Origin: an uncultured Eubacteriales bacterium
GTDB taxonomy: Bacteria; Bacillota; Clostridia; Lachnospirales; Anaerotignaceae
Assembly: GCA_900548595.1 (NCBI GenBank)
Contig: URLB01000077.1
Location: forward strand, 1-9,944
Direction of reading: 5' to 3'
Length of the DNA stretch: 9,944 nt
Made by a program: the position numbers and the translations under genes. Each line of letters opens with the position of its first letter. Positions within the stretch are counted from its first letter, which is position 1. Below are positions 1 to 4,707 of this stretch, piece by piece. A model generated the notes under the pieces. The model worked only from the letters and a program-made list of their open reading frames with translations. It was not told where the DNA came from and did no database searches.

Positions 1-111
1 TGCGGCGCATACATGGTTGAAAAGGGCAGAAATCCGGTAAAGCTGGTTTGTTCAGATCAGCAATGCGGTTTCGTTACCGAAAAGAAAGAGGAAAATAAGG
101 AAGAAGAGTAA
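1..111 (+). CDS. topA: DNA topoisomerase I, C-terminal end (partial)
   Basis: The reading frame is open from the first base and ends with TAA at 109-111, giving the last 36 residues of a protein that starts outside the window. It begins CGAYMVEKGRNP and continues with LVCSDQQCGF, followed by a Lys/Glu-rich tail. Three cysteines (residues 1, 17 and 22 of the fragment) have the spacing of a C4 zinc ribbon whose first cysteine would lie just upstream. Tetracysteine ribbons of this kind, with the pattern CG-x-M-x-x-K and a later C-x4-CG, close bacterial topoisomerase I, which relaxes negative supercoils by nicking one strand. The identification rests on this short piece only, so another zinc-ribbon protein is possible. 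A strong hairpin terminator follows within 5 bases. Confidence 0.7.
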   Translation, partial: CGAYMVEKGRNPVKLVCSDQQCGFVTEKKEENKEEE

Positions 112-115
112 AAAT

Positions 116-146
116 AAGCCGTGCTTTTAGCACGGCTTGACTTTTA
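116..146 (+). terminator. Rho-independent terminator of the upstream (topA) gene
   Basis: A 9-bp perfect stem (116-124 with 130-138, arm AAGCCGTGC) with a TTTTA loop is followed by GACTTTTATATT. It separates the upstream gene from the rpsB promoter. Confidence 0.85.
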
Positions 147-202
147 TATTATATAAACTTTATAAAAATGATTTTAAATCAATAATAAATTAAAAATAAT
201 TG

Positions 203-231
203 TTGTATTTAGTAGACTTTAATGGTATAAT
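203..231 (+). promoter_or_regulatory. Sigma-A promoter of rpsB-tsf
   Basis: TTGTAT at 203-208 and a perfect TATAAT at 226-231 are separated by 17 bp. The -35 box is weak, but the DNA upstream (150-202) is very AT-rich and could act as an UP element. The predicted start near 238 gives a leader of about 100 nt ahead of rpsB. Confidence 0.75.
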
Positions 232-256
232 ATCTGCCGTAACTAATTAGAACACA

Positions 257-315
257 CGCATTTGACTCAGCTGAAAGGTGCTCCTGCTCGGAGTTTTGGC
301 AGTTCGGATAATGCG
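257..315 (+). promoter_or_regulatory. Foldable rpsB mRNA leader, possible S2 autoregulatory site
   Basis: The untranslated leader can form a three-tier hairpin. The outer stem is CGCATT (257-262) with AATGCG (310-315), the middle stem is CTG (271-273) with CAG (300-302), and the apical hairpin is CTCC (281-284) with GGAG (290-293) around TGCTC. The structure ends about 13 nt before the rpsB Shine-Dalgarno. Ribosomal protein S2 represses its own mRNA through a leader structure in enterobacteria. Whether this clostridial leader works the same way is inference; only the pairing is seen. Confidence 0.45.
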
Positions 316-339
316 GAGGAAAAACCTAGGAGGTAAATT

Positions 340-1071
340 ATGAGCGTTATTTCTATGAAACAGTTATTAGAGGCAGGTGTTCATTTCGGACACCAGACAA
401 GAAGATGGAACCCTAAAATGGCTCCTTATATCTTCGCTGAAAGAAACGGTATCTATATTATCGATCTTCAGAAGACAGTTAAAAAAGTAGACGAGGCTTA
501 TGCAGCTGTATCAAACTTCATCAACGAAGGCGGAGAAATCCTTTTCGTAGGTACAAAGAAGCAGGCTCAGGAATCAATCAAAGAAGAGGCTGAAAGATGC
601 GGAATGTACTATGTAAACGAAAGATGGCTCGGCGGTATGCTTACAAACTTTAAGACAATCCGTACAAGAATAGCAAGACTTAAAGAGCTTGAAAAGATGC
701 AGGAAGACGGAACATTCGACGTTCTTCCCAAGAAGGAAGTAGCAGTACTTCTTCATGAAAAAGAAAAACTTGACAAGAACCTCGGCGGTATCAAGGAAAT
801 GACAAGAATTCCCGACGTTATGTTCGTTGTCGATCCCAGAAAAGAAAAGATTGCTATTCAGGAAGCACACATTCTCGGAATCCCTGTTGTTGCTATTGTA
901 GACACAAACTGCGATCCTGAGGAAGTTGATTATGTAATCCCCGGAAACGACGACGCTATCCGTGCCGTAAAACTTATCGCTTCAAAGATTGCAGACGCAG
1001 TTATCGAAGCTAAACAGGGAGAACAGCAGACAGCAGAGGAAAGCGAAGAAGTTGCTGCGGACGCTGAATAA
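340..1071 (+). CDS. rpsB: Small ribosomal subunit protein S2
   Basis: A 243-residue protein of the size usual for S2, a structural component of the 30S subunit near the S1 docking site. The start is fixed by AGGAGG at 328-333, 6 nt ahead of ATG. The family hallmarks are plain: the N-terminal MKQLLEAGVHFGHQTRRWNPKM block, ILFVGTKKQAQ near residue 65, ERWLGGMLTNF near 93, and the C-terminal PVVAIVDTNCDPE block near residue 180. The acidic tail after about residue 225 is common in Firmicutes. It is followed 25 nt later by tsf, the classic rpsB-tsf pair. Codon choice is strongly biased, as expected for a highly expressed gene. No anomalies. Confidence 0.98.
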   Translation: MSVISMKQLLEAGVHFGHQTRRWNPKMAPYIFAERNGIYIIDLQKTVKKVDEAYAAVSNFINEGGEILFVGTKKQAQESIKEEAERCGMYYVNERWLGGMLTNFKTIRTRIARLKELEKMQEDGTFDVLPKKEVAVLLHEKEKLDKNLGGIKEMTRIPDVMFVVDPRKEKIAIQEAHILGIPVVAIVDTNCDPEEVDYVIPGNDDAIRAVKLIASKIADAVIEAKQGEQQTAEESEEVAADAE

Positions 1072-1096
1072 TCAATAATATACGGAGGTATTTAAA

Positions 1097-2029
1097 ATGG
1101 CAATTACAGCTAGCATGGTTAAAGAACTTAGAGAGTTAACAGGCGTTGGTATGCTTGACTGCAAAAAGGCTCTTGCCGAGACTGACGGCGATATGGAAAA
1201 GGCAGTAGAATACTTAAGAGAAAAAGGTCTTGCAGCTTCTGAAAAGAAAGCAGGACGTATTGCTTCTGAGGGCGTATGCCTTTCATATCTCAATGATGAC
1301 AAGAGCGTAGGCGTTGTTGTAGAAGTAAACTCTGAGACAGACTTCGTTGCTAAGAACCCTGTATTCAGAGAATATGTACTTCAGGTTGCAGAACATATTG
1401 CAAATTCGCAGGCTGCCGATGTTGAAGCTCTTCTTGCAGAGGCATGGAAGTTTGACACAAGCATGACAGTTGCTGAAGCTCTCAGCAGTAAGGTTGCTGT
1501 TATCGGTGAAAACCTTAAAATAAGAAGATTTGAAAAATACGCTAAAGAAGGCAATGGAACAATCGTATCATACATCCACGGCGGCGGTAGAATCGGCGTT
1601 ATGATTGAGATTGCATGCGACAATGTTACAGATGCTGTTGAAGAAATGGGCAAGAACGTAGCAATGCAGATTGCGGCTCTTAACCCTCAGTTCATCTGTG
1701 TTGATGATGTTCCCGCTGAATTTGTAGCTAAGGAGAAAGAAATCCTTACACAGCAGGCTATGAACGATCCTAAGAACGCTTCTAAGCCGGCTAACATCAT
1801 CGAAAAGATGATCGATGGAAGACTTAACAAGGAAATGAAGGAAATCTGCCTTGTAGAACAGCCTTATGTAAAAGACGGCGATTTAACAGTTAAGAAATAT
1901 ATCGAATCTGTAGCCAAGGAAGTTGGCGCTCCTATAACAATTAAGAGAATGGTTCGTTTTGAAACAGGTGAAGGGCTTGAAAAGAAAGAAGAGAACTTTG
2001 CTGAAGAAGTTGCAAAAGCAGCAAAATAA
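1097..2029 (+). CDS. tsf: Translation elongation factor Ts
   Basis: A 310-residue EF-Ts, the cytoplasmic exchange factor that releases GDP from EF-Tu. The start ATG is preceded by GGAGG at 1084-1088. The N-terminal UBA-like domain (residues 1-55) carries LRELTGVGMLDCKKAL, the first family signature. The core begins with EVNSETDFVAKN, in which TDFV at 81-84 contacts the EF-Tu G domain in known structures. The C-terminal end VRFETGEGLEKKEENFAEEV resembles EF-Ts of Ruminococcaceae-like Clostridia (from memory, not a search). It is the second gene of the rpsB operon and is closed by a long terminator hairpin directly after the stop. Confidence 0.98.
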   Translation: MAITASMVKELRELTGVGMLDCKKALAETDGDMEKAVEYLREKGLAASEKKAGRIASEGVCLSYLNDDKSVGVVVEVNSETDFVAKNPVFREYVLQVAEHIANSQAADVEALLAEAWKFDTSMTVAEALSSKVAVIGENLKIRRFEKYAKEGNGTIVSYIHGGGRIGVMIEIACDNVTDAVEEMGKNVAMQIAALNPQFICVDDVPAEFVAKEKEILTQQAMNDPKNASKPANIIEKMIDGRLNKEMKEICLVEQPYVKDGDLTVKKYIESVAKEVGAPITIKRMVRFETGEGLEKKEENFAEEVAKAAK

Positions 2030-2040
2030 TAACTAATATC

Positions 2041-2075
2041 AATGACGTATTGCCAATGGCAGTACGTCATTTTTG
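2041..2075 (+). terminator. Rho-independent terminator of rpsB-tsf
   Basis: A near-perfect 14-bp hairpin pairs 2041-2054 with 2058-2071 (one T-G pair, 3-nt loop) and is followed by TTTTTG. The AT-rich outer arm also precedes an A-poor left flank, so termination is expected mainly on the plus strand. Confidence 0.9.
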
Positions 2076-2106
2076 TATGCAAATATAACGAAAAAAATAT
2101 AACCTA

Positions 2107-2117
2107 TGGTAGTGCCA
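2107..2117. promoter_or_regulatory. Degenerate GntR operator upstream of the regulator gene
   Basis: TGGTAGTGCCA differs from the TGGTAGTACCA orientation of the exact operators at one position, and shares the flanking AAT. It lies 114 bp before the GntR start codon. No convincing promoter overlaps it. A possible -35/-10 (TTGTTG at 2171, TATTAA at 2194) lies further downstream, so any autoregulation would act from upstream. The remaining bases of 2076-2230 are AT-rich without other visible structure. Confidence 0.45.
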
Positions 2118-2230
2118 ATCTTTAAAATTAAATTAAAAATTAGATAATTGTATATTAATGACCCCTTATTTTGTTGTTATTTTGTCTGATTTATATTAAA
2201 ATATATTTATATAAATTAGAAGGTGATATT

Positions 2231-2947
2231 ATGAAAAATAATATAGAGAATGTAACAAACAATGCAGAAAGTAATGTAGAGCAGTCAAAAGATAAAGCCT
2301 ACGAAAAGGTTACACACTATGTTAAAGAGAGAATAAAAACCGGTGAGTTAAGGGTGGGGGATAAGATTCCCACAGAGAGGGAACTATCGGAAAAATTGGA
2401 ACTAAGCAGAAATTCCGTCAGAGAAGCGTTGCGAACCATGGATAATATGGGACTTATAAGATGTCGTCAGGGTTCCGGAAATTATATATCCGGGGAAATG
2501 CAGCAGATTATAGAGGAAACGCTTTACATGATGTTTATGCTTAAGCAGATATCCGATATAGACGTAAGTCAGCTAAGACGAGCGATAGACATACAGGCAA
2601 TGATATTGGCAGTACGCAATGTTAATGAGGATGATATATACGAAATAAAACAGCTGCTGGACAGGCTTGATGTCATTGAAGTAGATGAATCTGCATTTGT
2701 AGACAGAGATATACATTTATTAATATCTAAATATTCAAAAAATAAGCTGATAGAGATTATAAACGACACGTTATCAACTATAATGGAAAAGTTTATTTTT
2801 AAAGCAAGGAGACTTGTTATAGGTAATGAAAGTGATGTTTTGACCGTATTTCATCGGGACATGCTTATGAGTTTGCTTGAACGAAATGAGGGAAAAGGGG
2901 TTCTTGCAATCAATAAGCATTATGATACTATTGATAAATATTTATGA
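2231..2947 (+). CDS. FadR-subfamily GntR transcriptional regulator (wHTH + FCD)
   Basis: A 238-residue cytoplasmic DNA-binding protein. The ATG at 2231 is chosen because AGAAGGTGAT sits 5-10 nt upstream; an upstream TTG at 2171 has no binding site. The first 20 residues are a polar Asn/Glu-rich tail. Residues 22-88 form the GntR winged helix, with the typical G-x-K-(I/L)-PTERELSEKL at 43-55, recognition helix SRNSVREALRTM at 59-70 and wing GSGNYIS at 81-87. The rest is an all-helical FCD domain. Asp158-x3-His162, His208 and His230 match the metal-ligand pattern of this family, so a metal-assisted ligand site is likely; the ligand cannot be told. FadR-type GntR proteins bind TNGTNNNACNA, and seven such sites surround this gene, five of them identical. 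It has no strong terminator of its own; readthrough would end at 3104-3133. Confidence 0.9.
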   Translation: MKNNIENVTNNAESNVEQSKDKAYEKVTHYVKERIKTGELRVGDKIPTERELSEKLELSRNSVREALRTMDNMGLIRCRQGSGNYISGEMQQIIEETLYMMFMLKQISDIDVSQLRRAIDIQAMILAVRNVNEDDIYEIKQLLDRLDVIEVDESAFVDRDIHLLISKYSKNKLIEIINDTLSTIMEKFIFKARRLVIGNESDVLTVFHRDMLMSLLERNEGKGVLAINKHYDTIDKYL

Positions 2948-2987
2948 TAAATTAATGAGAATGTAATCTTTTTTTCATTTATATACA

Positions 2988-3016
2988 TTGACAAAACCAT
3001 AATATAAATTTATTAT
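2988..3016 (+). promoter_or_regulatory. Promoter of predicted small RNA 1
   Basis: A perfect TTGACA at 2988-2993 and TATTAT at 3011-3016 with a 17-bp spacer, starting 40 bp after the GntR stop codon. The predicted start is near 3023. An exact operator lies at about +13 to +23. Confidence 0.8.
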
Positions 3017-3034
3017 ATATGTATATCGTTTAAA

Positions 3035-3045
3035 TGGTACTACCA
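3035..3045. promoter_or_regulatory. Exact GntR operator in small RNA 1 promoter
   Basis: TGGTACTACCA, identical to four other copies. It starts 19 bp after the -10 box, the same place as the second operator of the promoters at 4549-4577 and 4953-4981. A repressor bound here would block initiation or early elongation. Confidence 0.75.
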
Positions 3046-3103
3046 CATACAATGTTTTATGTTTCCCCAATTTTGCATATAACATCTGTGAATAATTTCT
3101 TTT

Positions 3104-3133
3104 TGCCGCCGTTTTACGGCGGTATTTTTATTT
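3104..3133 (+). terminator. Terminator of small RNA 1 / GntR mRNA
   Basis: CCGCCG (3106-3111) pairs with CGGCGG (3117-3122) around TTTTA, extendable by a G-T and a T-A pair. It is followed by TATTTTTATTT. On the opposite strand it lacks a T-run, so it serves the plus strand. Confidence 0.85.
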
Positions 3134-3209
3134 GACTAAAAATACACAGAAATGGGTGGCAATAAAAATATATTAAAAAACCTAGTTTTAAGCACATGGG
3201 AGAAATGTA

Positions 3210-3238
3210 TTGACATAAAAACAATATTGTTCTATAAT
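3210..3238 (+). promoter_or_regulatory. Perfect consensus promoter of predicted small RNA 2
   Basis: TTGACA at 3210-3215, a 17-bp spacer, TATAAT at 3233-3238: a full match to the sigma-A consensus. The spacer contains the 12-bp palindrome AACAATATTGTT (3220-3231), which could be an operator for a different regulator. The TGGTACTACCA operator is absent here. Confidence 0.85.
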
Positions 3239-3244
3239 AAGTAC

Positions 3245-3354
3245 ATGTTTACTCAAAAAATAATTTCAAAAAGTTTTCTGATACAAATATCTCCTAGAAA
3301 ACAGAAAACAAAATCCCCTCTTGAAAAGGAACGTCTAGGCGTTCCTTTATTTTT
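3245..3354 (+). ncRNA. Predicted small RNA 2
   Basis: The perfect promoter and a strong terminator bound a transcript of about 110 nt. The only in-frame ATG (3244) lies at the expected transcription start and has no ribosome binding site, so a noncoding RNA is preferred. Two C-rich stretches are exposed between A-rich linkers, ATATCTCCT (3287-3295) and TCCCCTC (3314-3320); both resemble anti-Shine-Dalgarno seeds. It converges with the peptide operon ending at 3359, the two terminators being 4 bp apart. Function is unknown. Confidence 0.65.
3325..3354 (+). terminator. Terminator of small RNA 2
   Basis: A 9-bp perfect stem, AAAGGAACG (3325-3333) with CGTTCCTTT (3340-3348), with a 6-nt loop and then ATTTTT. 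Confidence 0.9.
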
Positions 3355-3358
3355 GCAT

Positions 3359-3382
3359 AAAAAAACCGGATTCTAAATCCGG
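3359..3382 (-). terminator. Terminator of peptide operon 2
   Basis: Read on the minus strand, CCGGATT (3382-3376) pairs with AATCCGG (3372-3366) around TAG and is followed by seven T (3365-3359). It is closely similar in design to the terminator at 4660-4683. Confidence 0.85.
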
Positions 3383-3406
3383 CAAAAAATTCTAAATACC
3401 ATTACT

Positions 3407-3440
3407 AATGGGGAATGGAGAAATTATTCATGGATATTAA
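3407..3440 (-). repeat. C-rich motif and 20-bp repeat in 3' UTR of operon 2
   Basis: The minus-strand 3' UTR holds TTCCCCATT (3415-3407) close to a 20-bp segment (3440-3421) that reappears at 4747-4728 with 19 of 20 bases identical. At 4747-4728 it is again followed by a C-rich motif and a CCGG terminator. A tiny frame MNNFSIPH starts inside the repeat but has no ribosome binding site, so a regulatory RNA element is the better reading. Confidence 0.5.
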
Positions 3441-3455
3441 ATTTTTTAAAGAATC

Positions 3456-3599
3456 TTATTTTTCAAAAAGATTTTTAACATCAAACATTGCCTCATTATT
3501 GAAGTTTCTGTGTTCGTTATGGTGTCTTTCCGAAACCGCGCTTTCATTATTTAATAAAAAGTTAACGTCAAATGTAGTTGATTTAGTAAAATGTTTCAT
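3456..3599 (-). CDS. Small peptide A2, S-x-TFDV family (47 aa)
   Basis: A 47-residue ORF, second in peptide operon 2. The ATG at 3599 follows AGAAAGG at 3617-3611 (11-nt spacing). The N-terminal part HFTKSTTFDVNFLLNN matches FFTNSTTFDVALLFEE of the peptide at 4110-4241. The Thr and Val codons in the shared motif differ only at synonymous positions, which argues that the protein is selected. The middle is His/Asn/Glu-rich, and the end has AMFDVKNLFEK, a second FDV-x-x-L/N-like unit. There is no signal peptide, membrane segment or cysteine. I do not recognise the family. The context is an operator-controlled promoter, a 38-nt gap after peptide B2 and a terminator downstream. A 65-residue frame on the opposite strand (ATG at 3430) lacks a promoter. 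Confidence 0.65.
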   Translation of the reverse strand: MKHFTKSTTFDVNFLLNNESAVSERHHNEHRNFNNEAMFDVKNLFEK

Positions 3600-3637
3600 G
3601 GATATTACGACCTTTCTGATAATATAATATGTAAATT

Positions 3638-3775
3638 TTATTTTAACAAGTTTAAGGTAGAGCTTCGTCTTTCCTTGGGCTGTTCCGTAAAATCGGTTGA
3701 CTGCCTTATTCTGTTAAGCTCATAAGGATTAAAAATACTTTTTGTTATGTTAAAAGTTACTGAACTGTTAAACAT
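3638..3775 (-). CDS. Small peptide B2, TEQPKERR family (45 aa)
   Basis: A 45-residue basic ORF, first in peptide operon 2. The ATG at 3775 follows AAGGGG (3789-3784) with 8-nt spacing. Residues 16-37 align without gaps to residues 14-35 of the peptide at 4292-4411, with 14 of 22 identical. The shared core is S-x-D-(F/L)-TEQPKERR. Across D and TEQPKERR, eight of nine conserved codons use a different synonymous codon in the two copies, which is strong evidence of translation and purifying selection. Residues 2-10 (FNSSVTFNI) also resemble the S-x-TFDV motif of the A peptides, so B2 may combine both motifs. No signal peptide or membrane segment is visible. The family is not one I recognise. Confidence 0.75.
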   Translation of the reverse strand: MFNSSVTFNITKSIFNPYELNRIRQSTDFTEQPKERRSSTLNLLK

Positions 3776-3827
3776 ATTTCATGCCCCTTGTTGATTTTGT
3801 TATATCCTTTACTAACTTTATGTATAT

Positions 3828-3856
3828 ATGGTACTACCAATAAGGGGCGATGTCAA
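3828..3856 (-). promoter_or_regulatory. Promoter of peptide operon 2 with overlapping operator
   Basis: On the minus strand, TTGACA (3856-3851) and TACCAT (3833-3828) are 17 bp apart; the latter is part of an exact GntR operator. The start is predicted near 3821, which leaves a leader of about 45 nt before peptide B2. The layout is identical to those at 4549-4577 and 4953-4981. Confidence 0.8.
3829..3839. promoter_or_regulatory. Exact GntR operator on the -10 box of operon 2
   Basis: TGGTACTACCA. Its ACCA half (read on the minus strand) forms most of the -10 hexamer, so regulator and RNA polymerase cannot bind together. No second downstream operator is seen in this copy. Confidence 0.8.
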
Positions 3857-4021
3857 TGGTTTTAACTAAAAAAGTGTGTTTATAAATATGTAATATTCAA
3901 CAGTTAATCTAAATTATATTAAACTATGTTTTTGTGCATTATGTCATCATATGAGTTGTATAACATATAATGTATTGTTTATTTGTCATTACATAATGCC
4001 TTAAAAATTAGTTTGAAAATC
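3857..4021. other. Intergenic, no gene seen
   Basis: Very AT-rich DNA between the operon 2 promoter and the end of operon 1. A TATAAT occurs at 3966-3971 on the plus strand, but no matching -35 box is present, and no small ORF has a ribosome binding site on either strand. Confidence 0.6.
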
Positions 4022-4060
4022 AAATTGGCAGGACAACATGTTGTCCTGCCAATTTTTTTT
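4022..4060. terminator. Bidirectional terminator, 34-bp perfect palindrome
   Basis: 4022-4055 is a perfect inverted repeat with 17-bp arms (arm core TTGGCAGGACAAC). On the plus strand it runs into TTTTTTTTATT; on the minus strand into the weaker TTTGATTTTC. On the minus strand it ends peptide operon 1. The stronger T-run faces the plus strand, where no gene is apparent. Confidence 0.8.
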
Positions 4061-4109
4061 ATTGGTTTTTAAGAAAGAGTTTTATTATAAGAATATTCAG
4101 TATTTATGA

Positions 4110-4241
4110 TTATTTCGGGGATTTATCGTTGTTATTGTTTTTAGGTTTTTGGCGTTGTCTGATGTTGTTGTTTGGCTCTTCAAAAAGTAACGCTACGTCA
4201 AAAGTTGTTGAGTTGGTAAAAAATCTTCTATTCTTTTTCAT
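4110..4241 (-). CDS. Small peptide A1, S-x-TFDV family (43 aa)
   Basis: A 43-residue ORF, second in peptide operon 1. The ATG at 4241 follows AAAGGTGG (4257-4250) with 8-nt spacing. The N-terminal half is basic (MKKNRR) followed by FFTNSTTFDVALLFEE, matching peptide A2. In the matched stretch the Thr and Val codons differ synonymously between copies. The C-terminal half is Asn/Gln/Lys-rich and likely disordered, ending DKSPK. There is no cysteine, signal peptide or membrane helix. It follows peptide B1 by 50 nt, the same gene order as operon 2. The last codons on the mRNA contain TCCCCG, reminiscent of the C-rich motifs in the other transcripts. Function is unknown. Confidence 0.7.
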   Translation of the reverse strand: MKKNRRFFTNSTTFDVALLFEEPNNNIRQRQKPKNNNNDKSPK

Positions 4242-4291
4242 ATTTAAGACCACCTTTCATTAATGGTTCGTATTTTGAGATAGGTTATACA

Positions 4292-4411
4292 TCAAGCCGC
4301 CTTATTACGTCGTTCTTTCGGTTGCTCTGTCAGGTCGATTGAATTTCTGACCATGATCAGGTTGAGTGGATTCTGTTTTTTGCGAGTTAATTCGTTTTCA
4401 AGTTTTCTCAT
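4292..4411 (-). CDS. Small peptide B1, TEQPKERR family (39 aa)
   Basis: A 39-residue, strongly basic ORF, first in peptide operon 1. It has the best ribosome binding site of the set: GGAGGG at 4424-4419, 7 nt before ATG. The N-terminus is a charged helix-like stretch (MRKLENELTRKK), followed by the conserved block from NPLNL to SIDLTEQPKERR (residues 14-35) and a short tail NKAA. The block matches peptide B2 with 14 of 22 identities and mainly synonymous codon differences. The leader from the predicted start (near 4542) is long, about 130 nt, and contains TATCTGACA twice. The terminal Ala-Ala could affect stability, but this is speculation. The family is unrecognised; an RNA- or protein-binding micropeptide or a peptide signal are both open. 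Confidence 0.78.
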   Translation of the reverse strand: MRKLENELTRKKQNPLNLIMVRNSIDLTEQPKERRNKAA

Positions 4412-4520
4412 AGTCAATCCCTCCAATCTTTAAAAATTATTATTAATTTAATTGTCAGATAATAATAAAGAGCTTGATTATTAAATATTTTTATGTCAGA
4501 TAGAATTTTAAAATCTTTAT

Positions 4521-4531
4521 TGGTACTACCA
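4521..4531. promoter_or_regulatory. Exact GntR operator, downstream site of operon 1
   Basis: TGGTACTACCA inside the longer palindrome ATTGGTACTACCAAT (4519-4533). It lies 29 bp from the promoter operator at 4550, roughly three helical turns, so two dimers could sit on the same face of the DNA. Confidence 0.78.
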
Positions 4532-4548
4532 ATCTTTTCTTTAATTAA

Positions 4549-4577
4549 ATGGTACTACCAATATAGTGATTTGTCAA
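4549..4577 (-). promoter_or_regulatory. Promoter of peptide operon 1 with overlapping operator
   Basis: On the minus strand, TTGACA (4577-4572) and TACCAT (4554-4549) are 17 bp apart. The start is predicted near 4542. The -10 box is embedded in the operator at 4550-4560. Confidence 0.82.
4550..4560. promoter_or_regulatory. Exact GntR operator on the -10 box of operon 1
   Basis: TGGTACTACCA, flanked by AAT as in most other copies. It directly covers the -10 hexamer of the minus-strand promoter. Confidence 0.8.
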
Positions 4578-4659
4578 TAGTTTTTAAAAAAATATAAAAT
4601 AAAAATTTCTTATAATAGTTTCCATAAAAATTATGATCTCTATGCAGAAATTCCGCAAT

Positions 4660-4683
4660 AAAAAAACCGGCTTATATAGCCGG
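4660..4683 (-). terminator. Terminator of the membrane-peptide transcript (operon 3)
   Basis: On the minus strand, CCGGCT (4683-4678) pairs with AGCCGG (4672-4667) around ATATA and is followed by seven T (4666-4660). Confidence 0.85.
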
Positions 4684-4707
4684 CAAAATGGTGTGTTTTT
4701 TCATGTC

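Larger units (their letters stand above)
3023..3133 (+). ncRNA. Predicted operator-controlled small RNA 1
   Basis: A strong promoter and an intrinsic terminator delimit a transcript of about 110 nt. It holds no ORF with a ribosome binding site. It begins with the operator sequence, then has an unpaired-looking stretch with TTTCCCCAATTTT (3062-3074), and ends in a GC-rich hairpin. C-rich single-stranded motifs of this type are used by several Firmicutes small RNAs to pair with Shine-Dalgarno sequences. It could instead, or also, be the 3' UTR of the GntR mRNA, which has no other terminator. The ends are estimated from promoter and terminator only. Confidence 0.6.

Noticed and set aside
2171..2230. 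Upstream TTG start for the GntR regulator, adding 20 residues
   Set aside because: There is no ribosome binding site before it. The ATG at 2231 has AGAAGGTGAT at good spacing, and the extra residues are hydrophobic leader-like sequence unlike the family.
3152..3376. 74-codon open frame on the plus strand
   Set aside because: It has no ribosome binding site, and a perfect promoter and a terminator hairpin lie inside it. It is better explained by small RNA 2.
3415..3627. 70-codon plus-strand frame (or 65 codons from ATG 3430, which follows GGAG by 9 nt)
   Set aside because: It has no plus-strand promoter in reach, and it lies opposite peptide A2, which has a promoter, a paralogue and synonymous codon divergence. 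A matching MDI start at 4738 stops after 12 codons, so the plus-strand frame is not conserved.
3456..4411. RiPP (bacteriocin or lanthipeptide) precursors
   Set aside because: The peptides lack Cys-rich or Gly-Gly leader features, and no modification enzyme or dedicated exporter lies beside them. The MATE gene is separately promoted and not a peptide exporter family.
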